Source: JBPRGG01 sp051418075 (GTDB lineage: Bacteria; Bacteroidota; Bacteroidia; Cytophagales; Cyclobacteriaceae). Taken from it: DNA of 36,703 nt. Where the stretch lies: NCBI GenBank assembly GCA_051418075.1, contig JBPRGG010000027.1, positions 1 through 36,703 on the forward strand, written 5' to 3'. The notes beneath the pieces were generated by a model. The model did no database searches and had not been told where the DNA came from. It saw only the letters and a program-made list of their open reading frames with translations. Every line of letters begins with the position of its first letter. The first letter of the stretch is position 1. Positions 16,440 through 25,060 of the stretch are shown piece by piece. The position numbers were made by a program, and so were the translations under genes.

Positions 16440-17225
16440 TTATACCTGCGAAAATGGCAAAGGTTTGAGGAACGTTTTGGTAATTTGTGAAACTGTATCC
16501 TTATACTCGGGGAGATCCTTCATACCAATCCAGTCGGGATGTTCGCGGAATTTGGTCCAGTTTTCATCATGTTCCTCCATGTCCTTAAAGTAAACCATGT
16601 AGGTGAGGTTGGGGATATGAGTACCAATCAGCGCCTGGCCGAAGAAAACCGGGTGCAAACCAGTTTTACGAAAAACTTCCAGTTCGCCCTCATTAAACAT
16701 TTTCACCTTCTGATTACCGGCATATTCACTGTGGCTTTCATACCGGCGCAATTCAAACATTCTTTCCTTTTGCTGCGGTACTTCAATGTTAGGAATACCA
16801 GAAAAAGCGCCCAGAAAATTACTTTCAATTCTTTCATAGGCGGGATTATCTTTTACTGCTTTTAAATAATCGGCCCCTACACTTAAATAAGTGGTGTCTT
16901 TTTTCAGGCTTTCCACCAGATCTGTAAAAACTTCAATCTGGGGATAGGTAATCAAAACATACAATTCCATCTGCTCTCCTGGTTCCATGGGTTCAAAAAC
17001 GCCCACCGGGGTGATATTCATCCGATTCAAGGCCGGGATCAGGGCGTTTTCCAGATAATCACTTGTCATCTGCTTTTGAGATTGATCTTTTAATTTGTAG
17101 GTCCTGAGTTCATAATAATCGCGTTCAGCTTTTTTTCGATGATTTCCGGCCAGACTGATCCCACTGGTTCCGATCAATGAAGCAAGCAATCCGGATTTAA
17201 CAAATATTCTCCTTTTCATAATCAT
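16440..17225 (-). CDS. NIPSNAP-domain protein, probably Tat-exported
   Basis: A 261-residue protein with two NIPSNAP-like halves: YYELRTYKLK at about 37-46 and MFELRRYESH around 160-169 begin each repeat of the ferredoxin-like dimeric alpha/beta barrel. The N-terminus MKRRIFVKSGLLASLIGTSG has a twin-arginine pattern followed by a hydrophobic stretch, consistent with Tat export. Two ATGs lie two codons apart (17223-17225 and 17217-17219); the second would place the arginines nearer the start. NIPSNAP proteins have no firmly established reaction. It heads the short run with DUF72. Confidence 0.85.
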   Translation of the reverse strand: MIMKRRIFVKSGLLASLIGTSGISLAGNHRKKAERDYYELRTYKLKDQSQKQMTSDYLENALIPALNRMNITPVGVFEPMEPGEQMELYVLITYPQIEVFTDLVESLKKDTTYLSVGADYLKAVKDNPAYERIESNFLGAFSGIPNIEVPQQKERMFELRRYESHSEYAGNQKVKMFNEGELEVFRKTGLHPVFFGQALIGTHIPNLTYMVYFKDMEEHDENWTKFREHPDWIGMKDLPEYKDTVSQITKTFLKPLPFSQV

Positions 17226-17295
17226 TGGTTTAAATATCCTGATGAAATAATATGGTTTAAATGGTGATTCTAATTTATTTCAAAATTTGTTGATA

Positions 17296-18474
17296 TCATA
17301 ATTTTAATTCATCCACTGCCTGTCTGAGTTGTTCCATCGCTTTTTTCAGTACAGTACGGGGAGTAGCTATGTTCATACGCTGAAACCCCTCACCACCAGA
17401 ACCAAACATGGGACCATCATTAAAACCCAGTTTAGCTTGCTTCACCATAAACCTAAACAACTCTTTGGATTCAAGGCCTAAATCGCGACAGTCCAGCCAT
17501 AGCAAAAATGTGCCTTCCGGCCGCTTCATTTTGATGGAAGGAATATGTGTTTTCAGGTATTCATCCACAAATGAGATATTATCCTGCATATATGCCAGCG
17601 CCTGCTCCAGCCATTCATCGCCCTGGCTATAGGCTGCTTCCAGGGCAGTAAGGCCAAACACATTGCCAAAATTCAGATGCAGGTCTGCCAGCTTATTTTT
17701 AAAATCCGTGATCAGCTGCCGGTTAGGGCTAATGGTCACGGCAGTGGATAATCCGGCAATATTAAAGGTCTTACTGGGGGCAATACAGGTAAGGGTTTGC
17801 TGGGCTACCTCATTGCTGAGAGAGGCAATGGGGGTATATTTGGCCGGGGCATACACCAGGTCAGCATGAATATCATCAGAAATGATCAACACCCTGTTTT
17901 TCAGACACAATTCAGCTATTTTTTCCAATTCTGCCACAGTCCATACCCGGCCTACCGGGTTATGCGGGTTACACAGGAGCAGGACTTTTACCCGGTCATC
18001 CATTTGTTTTTGCAGCAGATCAAAATCAATTTCATAGTGCCCCTGGTAATTGACCAGTTGATTATTGACGATGACCCGGCCATTATCTTCAATGGAATTA
18101 AAAAAGGGGGGATAAACCGGCGACTGCAGGATCACCCGATCTCCCGGTTTGGTAAAAGTCAGCAAGGCCAGGCCAAGGGCCGGCACCACACCAGGACTAT
18201 GGCTAATCCAACTGGCCTGGATGGGCCAGTTATAGCGCCTGGTGGTCCATTCAATGATGGCATTAAAATACTTTTCGGTATTGATGGTATATCCATAAAC
18301 TTCATGTTGGGCCCGTTCCTGAATGGCTTTGGCAATAAAATCCGGAGCAGCAAAATCCATATCTGCCACCCATAGAGGCAGCACATCCTCAGTTCCAAAA
18401 AATGCCCGCCGATAATCATATTTTACCGAGGCCGTACCTGTACGATCAATGATCTGGTTAAAATTGTATTGCAT
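17296..18474 (-). CDS. patB: PatB/MalY-type PLP-dependent C-S lyase
   Basis: A 392-residue fold-type I aminotransferase-like enzyme, probably a cystathionine beta-lyase. The N-terminus with LPLWVADMDFAAP is the MalY/PatB signature. CNPHNPVGRVW at 168-178, SDDIHADLV at 199-207 and PSKTFNIAGL (PLP Schiff-base Lys235) follow in order, and RMNIATPR near the C-terminus carries the carboxylate-binding Arg. It acts in the cytosol, splitting cystathionine or related thioethers to give homocysteine or a thiol, pyruvate and ammonia. No methionine or cysteine genes are nearby. It is divergent from the KefG-like gene. Confidence 0.88.
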   Translation of the reverse strand: MQYNFNQIIDRTGTASVKYDYRRAFFGTEDVLPLWVADMDFAAPDFIAKAIQERAQHEVYGYTINTEKYFNAIIEWTTRRYNWPIQASWISHSPGVVPALGLALLTFTKPGDRVILQSPVYPPFFNSIEDNGRVIVNNQLVNYQGHYEIDFDLLQKQMDDRVKVLLLCNPHNPVGRVWTVAELEKIAELCLKNRVLIISDDIHADLVYAPAKYTPIASLSNEVAQQTLTCIAPSKTFNIAGLSTAVTISPNRQLITDFKNKLADLHLNFGNVFGLTALEAAYSQGDEWLEQALAYMQDNISFVDEYLKTHIPSIKMKRPEGTFLLWLDCRDLGLESKELFRFMVKQAKLGFNDGPMFGSGGEGFQRMNIATPRTVLKKAMEQLRQAVDELKL

Positions 18475-18617
18475 AATATTATCTAATTAGATCTGAAGCA
18501 AGATTAAAGCATTTCATTCACAAATTATAATCTTTACCCGGCCTAGCTTTTGTTTAAACATATTTTTAGTTCGGATCGTTTAACACCCTATTACCCTGAT
18601 TGAACTTAAAAAGGCAA

Positions 18618-19238
18618 ATGGATCCGATAACCTCAACCTATAAGATCCTGATCTTATTTACCCATCCCCGACTGGAAAAATCCAGAGCCAATAAATCCTT
18701 GCTGGGATTTATTCCGGAACAGGATCAAGTCACAGTTCATGATCTCTATGAGCATTACCCAGATTTTAACATTAAAGTGGAACATGAAAAAGAGTTGCTC
18801 TTAAAACATGATATTATCATCTGGCACCATCCATTTTACTGGTACAGTGCTCCTCCCCTGCTGAAACAATGGATTGATATGGTGCTGGAATATGGCTGGG
18901 CTTACGGACATGGTGGAGACAAGCTGAAGGATAAGCTGATCTTTAATGCCATAACTTCAGGCGGAGCTCGCCAGGTATATCAATCAGCCGGATATAACAG
19001 ATTCACTATCAGGGAGTTTTTAGTTCCCTTTGAACAAACGGCACGGCTTTGTAAAATGATTTATCTTCCTCCTTTTGCTGTACAGGGTACGCACCGATTG
19101 TCAGAAACTGAATTGACTCAATATGGCCAGCAGTACCAGTTGCTTTTGAACCGGATGCTGGCCGGAAATTTTCTGATTGAAGACCTGAAAAAATATGAAT
19201 ATTTAAATGACTGGATTGCTCAATCCATAGATGCCTGA
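18618..19238 (+). CDS. kefG: KefG/KefF-type NAD(P)H oxidoreductase
   Basis: A 206-residue flavodoxin-fold quinone reductase of the type that activates Kef potassium efflux channels. It has ILILFTHPRLEKSRAN at the N-terminus, HDIIIWHHPFYWYSAPPLLKQWID in the middle, and a conserved FNAITSGG region. The ATG at 18618 is preferred to the TTG at 18600, as it leaves a short purine-rich AAAAAGG stretch upstream. The KefC-type gene starts five bases after the stop, so they form an operon. The kefG name rests on this context and overall resemblance. Confidence 0.82.
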   Translation: MDPITSTYKILILFTHPRLEKSRANKSLLGFIPEQDQVTVHDLYEHYPDFNIKVEHEKELLLKHDIIIWHHPFYWYSAPPLLKQWIDMVLEYGWAYGHGGDKLKDKLIFNAITSGGARQVYQSAGYNRFTIREFLVPFEQTARLCKMIYLPPFAVQGTHRLSETELTQYGQQYQLLLNRMLAGNFLIEDLKKYEYLNDWIAQSIDA

Positions 19239-19243
19239 ATCAT

Positions 19244-21130
19244 ATGAATGGAAATTTTCTGTTACAAGCTGTTGTATTCCTGACTGCGGCAGTAGTATGT
19301 GTGCCCCTGGCCAAAAGGTTAGGATTAAGTTCAGTATTGGGTTATTTACTGGCGGGAATATTAATCGGACCATTTCTGCTGGGATTTATTGGGGATGAAG
19401 GAAAAGACCTGATGCATTTTGCTGAATTTGGGGTGGTCATGATGCTTTTTCTGATCGGCCTGGAATTAGAACCGGCGAAATTCTGGCAAATGAGAAAAAT
19501 TATCACCGGTATGGGATTTTCTCAGATGGCAGGTACGGCACTTATTACTTTTTTACTTCTGCTACTGCTGAATTTCACCTGGCAGGTGGCCCTGGCCCTG
19601 GGGTTATCACTGGCTATGTCTTCTACGGCTATTGTACTGCAATCATTGAAAGAAAAAGGATTATCTAACACAGCGGCCGGACAATCTTCTTTTGCCATCT
19701 TGTTGTTTCAGGACATTGCTGTAATCCCTATCCTTGCTTTTTTACCCTTGCTGGCGGTTCAGTCAGTTAATACTCCCGGGGATAACGGTCATCATTCCCT
19801 GCTGGCTGATCTGCCTGGCTGGATGCAAACCCTGGCAGTACTGGTGGCAGTAGGTCTGGTAGTAATGGCCGGCAGGTATCTGATAGTACCCCTGCTCAGG
19901 ATGATTGCTAAAACCCAGCTTCGTGAGCTGTTTACCGGTTTTGCCCTGCTGATCGTGGTGGGCATAGCCTTGTTGATGGAATTTGTGGGACTAAGCCCTG
20001 CCCTGGGCACTTTCCTGGCCGGAGTGGTGCTGGCCAACAGCGAATACCGGCATGAATTGGAAAGTGACCTGGAGCCATTCAAAGGTCTGTTGCTTGGTTT
20101 GTTTTTTATGACGGTAGGTGCCTCCATTGATTTTACTCTGATTGGTGGAAACCCAGGACTGGTATTTGCTTATGTGGCAGGCATAATGGTGATTAAAACC
20201 CTGGTACTCTTGGTAATTGGCTATTCATTCAGACTCAGTCTAAGCCAAAATATCATCTTTGCCTTAGGGCTATCTCAGGTAGGTGAATTTGCCTTTGTGC
20301 TTATTTCCTTTATTGGCCAGTTAAACATTATTAGTGGAACCCAGGAGGGACTTTTTTTAGGGGTAACAGCCATTAGTATGACTATGACTCCCCTGTTGCT
20401 GTTGGCAGCTGACAAGCTGGTATTACCCCGCTTGCAAAAAGCTGCCCCACCTGCTGCCAAAGATGATGTATTTGAAGCCCATAACCCGGTGATCATTGCC
20501 GGGTTTTCTCATTTTGGCAGTACCATCGGACGCTTTTTGCGGGCCAATGGAATTGAAGCTACAATCCTGGACAATGATTCAGACAGGGTGAATTTACTTC
20601 GAAAATTAGGATTTAAAGTTTATTTCGGAGATGCCACCCGGGTAGATGTACTGAAATCAGCCGGCGCAGAACAGGCCAGTATTCTGATCACTGCGATTGA
20701 TACCTTGTCTACTAATCTGCACCTGCTCGATACCATTGGAAAACATTTTCCTCATTTACAGATCTTGATCCGGACCAGACATCGTTATGATGCCTATGAG
20801 CTGATTGAAAAAGGTACTAAAGAAGTATACCGGGAGTCTATAGATACCTCGATCCGCTTGGGGGTGGATGTTTTGAAGAAGTTGGGTTTTCGCTCCTATA
20901 CGGCCACCCGGGCAGGACAAAATTTTTTAAAATATGATGAAGAGGCGCTGGTGAAGCTCACCAAAGAGCGGCACAATATGAAGCAATATATTTGTAAAGC
21001 CCGGGAGGAAATAGATCTGCAGGAACAACTGCTAAAAAGTGAACATCATATCAACCCTACTGATAATGATCATGCCTGGGACAGTGATTTCATGCGCGAG
21101 TCCATCTTAAAAAATGAGGCAAAGGCCTGA
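19244..21130 (+). CDS. KefB/KefC-type potassium:proton antiporter
   Basis: A 628-residue inner-membrane efflux protein. The N-terminal 400 residues form about 12 membrane helices of the CPA2 family, including LGYLLAGILIGP, the FGVVMMLFLIGLELEP motif, the helix FQDIAVIPILAF with its Asp, and SPALGTFLAGVVLANSEYRHELE. From about residue 410 an RCK/TrkA-N domain begins (VIIAGFSHFGSTIGRFL, then DNDSDRV), a nucleotide-binding Rossmann fold that gates transport. It is coupled to the KefG-like reductase. In E. coli, Kef systems open on binding glutathione adducts of electrophiles; whether this organism uses glutathione is not shown. A terminator follows at 21191. Confidence 0.9.
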   Translation: MNGNFLLQAVVFLTAAVVCVPLAKRLGLSSVLGYLLAGILIGPFLLGFIGDEGKDLMHFAEFGVVMMLFLIGLELEPAKFWQMRKIITGMGFSQMAGTALITFLLLLLLNFTWQVALALGLSLAMSSTAIVLQSLKEKGLSNTAAGQSSFAILLFQDIAVIPILAFLPLLAVQSVNTPGDNGHHSLLADLPGWMQTLAVLVAVGLVVMAGRYLIVPLLRMIAKTQLRELFTGFALLIVVGIALLMEFVGLSPALGTFLAGVVLANSEYRHELESDLEPFKGLLLGLFFMTVGASIDFTLIGGNPGLVFAYVAGIMVIKTLVLLVIGYSFRLSLSQNIIFALGLSQVGEFAFVLISFIGQLNIISGTQEGLFLGVTAISMTMTPLLLLAADKLVLPRLQKAAPPAAKDDVFEAHNPVIIAGFSHFGSTIGRFLRANGIEATILDNDSDRVNLLRKLGFKVYFGDATRVDVLKSAGAEQASILITAIDTLSTNLHLLDTIGKHFPHLQILIRTRHRYDAYELIEKGTKEVYRESIDTSIRLGVDVLKKLGFRSYTATRAGQNFLKYDEEALVKLTKERHNMKQYICKAREEIDLQEQLLKSEHHINPTDNDHAWDSDFMRESILKNEAKA

Positions 21131-21190
21131 GAAATTATCAAATGCCGGGAGAGGTTAACTTTTACCCGTCAATTCATTCCGTTTACATTG

Positions 21191-21225
21191 GCTGATTGAA
21201 TTCATTAAGTCAATCAGCATTTTTT
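21191..21225 (+). terminator. Rho-independent terminator after the kef operon
   Basis: A perfect 9-bp stem GCTGATTGA / TCAATCAGC (21191-21199 and 21210-21218) with a 10-nt loop, followed by A and six T. It is 60 bp beyond the antiporter stop. Confidence 0.85.
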
Positions 21226-21320
21226 CGACGGCAGACTGCCGTTGTAGAACTAAAATAATGGCAGATTTCTCAATGGTATGAGAGAATTATGAGAATGTGA
21301 ACGCATATGAATCATTAAAA

Positions 21321-21497
21321 GCGGGTAGAGCCCGTCAGAAAATGCAGGTGCGACGGTGTGCCAGGCTAAGATGGCCCCCAGCGAAAAGACTGCGGCAGGT
21401 GTGGGCATTTTTTTCTGTCTTGATTTTTTTGGGTACTTTTTGCATCAAGGCAAAAAGTACCGCCCGTCCGGCCAGGACATAAGATGAGGTAAGGTAG
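21321..21497 (+). repeat. Dispersed hairpin repeat, copy A
   Basis: About 177 bp, near-identical to copy B over its right two-thirds. Its core is a perfect 12-bp hairpin GGTACTTTTTGC / GCAAAAAGTACC (21432-21443, 21450-21461) with loop ATCAAG. It ends at TAAGGTAG. Confidence 0.9.
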
Positions 21498-21586
21498 CAT
21501 GTACATTACAAAGCAGAATCCATCAATAACCATCTAAATAATTCCTTAGCATATCTGCTTATAGCAACTATCTACCTTAACTCCAA

Positions 21587-21614
21587 CAGATTTCTCCTGG
21601 TGTCGAAATGACGA
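21587..21614 (+). other. Short recurrent-looking intergenic motif
   Basis: CAGATTTCTCC followed by GTGTCGAAATGACGA. From general knowledge I recall this pattern as common in intergenic DNA of Bacteroidota, but there is one copy here and no internal proof. The rest of 21498-21682 shows no gene. Confidence 0.35.
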
Positions 21615-21682
21615 ACTTACCTGAACATTCGCTGTAATGTATTTGATCTATTTATAAACAACGACCGCTGATGCCGTTAAAT

Positions 21683-21908
21683 TTGCCTGAACTATGATTT
21701 ATAGGAAGCATATCATTGTTAGAAAATCCAGGATGCGCTGGCCCGACAGAAAATGCAGGTAGGCTGGTGTGCCAGGCTAAGATGGCCCCGGGCGTAAAGG
21801 CAGCGGCAGGTGTGGGCATTTTTTTCTGTCTTGATTTTTTTGGGTACTTTTTGCATCAAGGCAAAAAGTACCGCCCGTCCGGCCAGGACAAAAAATGGAG
21901 TAAGGTAG
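21683..21908 (+). repeat. Dispersed hairpin repeat, copy B, with upstream module
   Basis: The core 21735-21908 matches copy A, including the same 12-bp hairpin (21843-21854, 21861-21872). It is preceded by an 18-mer TTGCCTGAACTATGATTT (21683-21700) that also precedes copy C. Confidence 0.9.
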
Positions 21909-21996
21909 AAGAAACACTTAGATGCAGAAAGTCAGTTATACTTATGTGATAATTCCGGTCTACAACCAAACTTGAAAAACGGCATTGGAGGCGGCC

Positions 21997-22145
21997 AAAG
22001 ACCGAAATGGCCATTAAAAAAAGATGCATGGCAAGCTTAACATTTATTCTCTACCTACCTTCGGCTGAAAAGACTGTTCTATGGGGAGGCAGGCTTTGGC
22101 GCCGGGTGGCCCGGGGGTGGCTCAGGAGTGGATCGTGTGGCTCCA
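21997..22145 (+). repeat. Dispersed repeat family D, copy 2
   Basis: 149 bp that share ordered anchors AAAGACCGAAATGG (21997-22010), GGGAGGCAGGCTTT (22084-22097) and a TGTGGCTCCA end with the copy at 8168-8317. It lies between copy B and the TonB receptor's stop codon, in the opposite orientation to copy 1. Confidence 0.6.
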
Positions 22146-22161
22146 TAACAAAGCTATTGCC

Positions 22162-24543
22162 TTAATTTACCTGAAAAGGCACCTTCATGGAAAAGATAAT
22201 ATTACGCCCCTGTTCAGGCAAGTTGAGCAACCGATAGCGGCTCATATGATTCAGGTATCGCTCATTCAGCAGGTTGTTGATGGCAAAATTGAAATCTACC
22301 ACCAGATCAAACAAGTCTACGGTGACTCCGGAATTAAAACTGAACAGGCGGTATCCCGGAGTGGGTTTTTCATTACGATCCACTCTGTTTTGAGCAGCAA
22401 AATATTGGGCATCGAATCCCAGGTAATAATTTTTCAGCCAATTTCGATCTACTGATTTCTCGTACTGCAACTCGGCCAAAACTGAAAATGGCGGGGTAAA
22501 AGGCAAGGGTAAATGCTTTTCCAGGTTGTAGTTATAAACGTATTCAGCTGCAGTCTTAAAGTGCAACTCTTTAAAAATATGATATTCAAAGCTCATTTCT
22601 CCTCCGGCAAAAACAGCATCATCCTGATGATAGCGGTAAACCTGCCCTGCTTCAGGTAGGGAATAAGTAGTGCCGGCTACATCTGTGACTGTAAACCGGC
22701 CACTGGGTCCGAGGTAGATATAATTGGTGAAATAATTTACAAATGGCGTAAAGCTGAAGAAAATATCGTGGTTCCGGAAAGTGAGATTCAGGTCCACCTG
22801 GTATCCACGCTCCGAAGTAAGGGTGCTGTCGCCCACTTCATGACGGAAGGTGCCATGATGTACTCCATTAATGGCCAATTCAGCAGCGGTAGGCATTCTA
22901 AAGCTGCTACCCAGGTTAAATTTCAGGTTAAGTTCCTGGGTGGGATAAAATGACAAACCGGTGGCCCCGGAAAAATTGAGAAAATGCTTTTCCACCGCTG
23001 TGTTCCGGATAATAAACCCATCACTGTTGCGGGTATAATAATCTGGTTCGGTAAATTGGCTGACATCTATAGTACCAATGTCAAATCTTAAACCACCATT
23101 GAGGGAAAGTTTGTCTCCCATGGAATATTCGTGATAGGTATAGGTGCCTAAATTTCCGCTTTGATAGGCAGGCAAAAGGTGTTCGAAGCCTCCTTTTTGA
23201 TTTTGCTGCAATTGAAATTGTACACCATATATGCTGTTGTAGTTAGCGGAAACATTGTGATGATAGCGCATATTACCTGAAATGGTCTGCAAACGTAGTT
23301 TCAAAGCCTGGTTTCCATCCGGAGTAGGTTGTTTGCCATGGGCGTGAGGAAATGATTCTTCCTGCCTTACATTCTCCTGGAATCCCAGATCCAGTTCCAG
23401 CCAATCATTGCCCATTTGTATATTGGAATTGGAAATGACCTTAAAATGATTGATCACCTGACGAGGAAGGCCAATGTTCCTGAAATCACCATCGTGGTCC
23501 AGGTTGTATTCTCCCGGTCGGCCAATAGCTCCGGGAAACATACCGGCCCGCTGGTGAAAGTTACTAATGGTCAGGGTGGAATAGCCCCAGTTGCCGGATA
23601 AACCCATCATGACTGAACCATTTCTTTCCTGTCCGGCTGTATTTTTCAACCTGTTGTTATGAATATCATAAATGTACCGGTTGTAATTAAACTGGCTGGC
23701 CGGCACTCCGTAATCACCAAAATCCTGGGTGGAAAAACGGGCCCGAAACACTTTTCCCTGACTATTTCCTTGCAGCATGGCAGAGGTTCCCAAAAGGTTA
23801 TTATTGGTTTTATAGGTGCTAAAAAAACTACCGGACAAGCTGTTTTCCCTGGGCAAGACCGAAGGTTTAATATTAATGACTCCGCCAATTCCATCAGAAC
23901 CGTACAATAATGAGGAAGCGCCTTTGATGATCTCAACCCTTTCCGGATCAAACTGGTCTATTTCCAGTCCGTGATCTGCCCCCCATTGCTGACCTTCCTG
24001 TTTAACGCCACGGTCATTGACGATGATCCGGTTAAAAGCCAGACCACGAATGACGGGTTTGGCTATACCAACACCTGTGTTTATAGCATTGATGCCCGGA
24101 ATGGTCTGCAGGGAATTAACGAAGGTACCTTTATTACTTCTTTCCAAAAACTTTCTTTCTACGGTTTCGATGGTAAGGGACTGTTCAATCGGGCCTGATT
24201 TAAAAGGATCCGACTCAACGATTACCTCATTAAGTTCCAGGGAAGAAGGCTCCAGGGTAAAATTGACTACAGATGTTCCTGGGGACAAGCTGATGGTTTG
24301 ATCCACCGCCTTATATCCGACATAAGTCACATGCACATGATAGGTGCCTGGCTTGAGGGCATTGAAATTGTATTCACCACTGGTATTGGCAATTGTACCT
24401 TTTTGTAATTCATGTATAAATACAGTGGCACCGGGAAGGGACTCACCCCCGGCATCTACTACAGTTCCTTTAAGTTCAGCGATTTTATCAGCTTTTACAT
24501 CAAAGTTTGTCAGCAGCAGGATAAATAAAAAATAAATCTTCAA
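22162..24543 (-). CDS. TonB-dependent outer-membrane receptor, ZnuD-like
   Basis: A 793-residue outer-membrane transporter. A signal peptide (MKIYFLFILLLTNFDVKA) is followed by a carboxypeptidase-regulatory-like domain (about 22-100), a plug domain (about 115-225) with RGLAFNRIIVNDRGV, then a 22-strand barrel. Two features recall the zinc receptor ZnuD: ADHGLEID with Asp190-His191, at the place of ZnuD's zinc-binding Asp-His, and a His-containing loop PHAHG (399-403). The start is a TTG at 24541-24543, with an in-frame stop three codons upstream and no ATG that keeps the signal peptide. A palindrome resembling a Zur box lies 37 bp upstream. Metal uptake is the best guess; a siderophore or heme ligand is an alternative. 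Confidence 0.8.
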   Translation of the reverse strand: MKIYFLFILLLTNFDVKADKIAELKGTVVDAGGESLPGATVFIHELQKGTIANTSGEYNFNALKPGTYHVHVTYVGYKAVDQTISLSPGTSVVNFTLEPSSLELNEVIVESDPFKSGPIEQSLTIETVERKFLERSNKGTFVNSLQTIPGINAINTGVGIAKPVIRGLAFNRIIVNDRGVKQEGQQWGADHGLEIDQFDPERVEIIKGASSLLYGSDGIGGVINIKPSVLPRENSLSGSFFSTYKTNNNLLGTSAMLQGNSQGKVFRARFSTQDFGDYGVPASQFNYNRYIYDIHNNRLKNTAGQERNGSVMMGLSGNWGYSTLTISNFHQRAGMFPGAIGRPGEYNLDHDGDFRNIGLPRQVINHFKVISNSNIQMGNDWLELDLGFQENVRQEESFPHAHGKQPTPDGNQALKLRLQTISGNMRYHHNVSANYNSIYGVQFQLQQNQKGGFEHLLPAYQSGNLGTYTYHEYSMGDKLSLNGGLRFDIGTIDVSQFTEPDYYTRNSDGFIIRNTAVEKHFLNFSGATGLSFYPTQELNLKFNLGSSFRMPTAAELAINGVHHGTFRHEVGDSTLTSERGYQVDLNLTFRNHDIFFSFTPFVNYFTNYIYLGPSGRFTVTDVAGTTYSLPEAGQVYRYHQDDAVFAGGEMSFEYHIFKELHFKTAAEYVYNYNLEKHLPLPFTPPFSVLAELQYEKSVDRNWLKNYYLGFDAQYFAAQNRVDRNEKPTPGYRLFSFNSGVTVDLFDLVVDFNFAINNLLNERYLNHMSRYRLLNLPEQGRNIIFSMKVPFQVN

Positions 24544-24579
24544 AGCTGTTTAGGTTACTTAGTTTCTATTACTGATTTT

Positions 24580-24598
24580 TTTGCAACAAAGTTTCAAA
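24580..24598. promoter_or_regulatory. Candidate Zur/Fur-type operator upstream of the TonB receptor
   Basis: A 19-bp imperfect palindrome TTTGCAAC-AAA-GTTTCAAA with 7 of 8 positions symmetric. It is placed 37 bp before the receptor's start, where a repressor would block the promoter. The form is close to the TTGCAAC-type Zur motif that I recall for Bacteroidota. Confidence 0.5.
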
Positions 24599-24612
24599 AA
24601 TTGAATATTTTT

Positions 24613-24634
24613 CTGGTTTGAGGTTAAAAACCAG
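24613..24634 (+). other. Hairpin upstream of the TonB receptor
   Basis: A 7-bp stem CTGGTTT / AAACCAG with an 8-nt loop, followed on the plus strand by GCTTTTTG. It could be a weak terminator for plus-strand transcription or a structured part of the receptor's upstream region. Confidence 0.35.
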
Positions 24635-24838
24635 GCTTTTTGAAGGCAGAAGGATTGGATTGCTGATGATGAAGAGCACGATCTGTGAAGGCCAACTGAA
24701 GAAATCAGGCTGCTGTGAATGGTTAATGTCAGATCTCCTTTTAATGGAGTTGTCAGGTTTTTGGAGTGGATATATTAAATTATATACAAATAGTAAATGA
24801 CGATATTCTTTACCCTGACCTCCGACTGCCAATAAAAA

Positions 24839-25044
24839 TTGCCTGAACTATGATTTTAATGATTACAAGAGAAGTAAAGTTATTAGAAAATGAAAAGAAG
24901 CGCTGGCCCGAAACACAATGCAGGTGCGATGGAGTGCCTGGCCGCGACAGGTGCGGGCATTTATATTTTGACTTTTTTTGCCTACTTTTTATCAAGCCAA
25001 AAAGTAAGGCCTGACCAGCCAGGACAAAAAATAGGGTAAGGTAG
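24839..25044 (+). repeat. Dispersed hairpin repeat, copy C, shortened
   Basis: It has the same 18-mer module (24839-24856), then a core at 24900-25044 that is about 30 bp shorter than A and B. The hairpin has decayed to TACTTTTT / AAAAAGTA. It shares GCGCTGGCCCGA, ATGCAGGT, CCAGGACAAAAAAT and the TAAGGTAG end. It abuts the broken gene at 25061. Confidence 0.85.
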
Positions 25045-25060
25045 AATGATTATCGATGAG

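Noticed and set aside
21587..21614. The motif as part of a mobile element
   Set aside because: A single copy here; its recurrence is only from memory, so it is listed as a weak motif and not as an element.
21297..21949. Two small open frames of 61 and 77 codons
   Set aside because: They lie in repeat copies A and B and read the same DNA in different frames, so they are not conserved as proteins.
22081..22455. A 124-codon plus-strand frame
   Set aside because: Most of it is antisense to the TonB receptor; the first part is repeat D.
21191..25060. Possible CRISPR array in the repeat-rich region
   Set aside because: The repeats are few, long and unevenly spaced, with no regular spacers and no cas genes.
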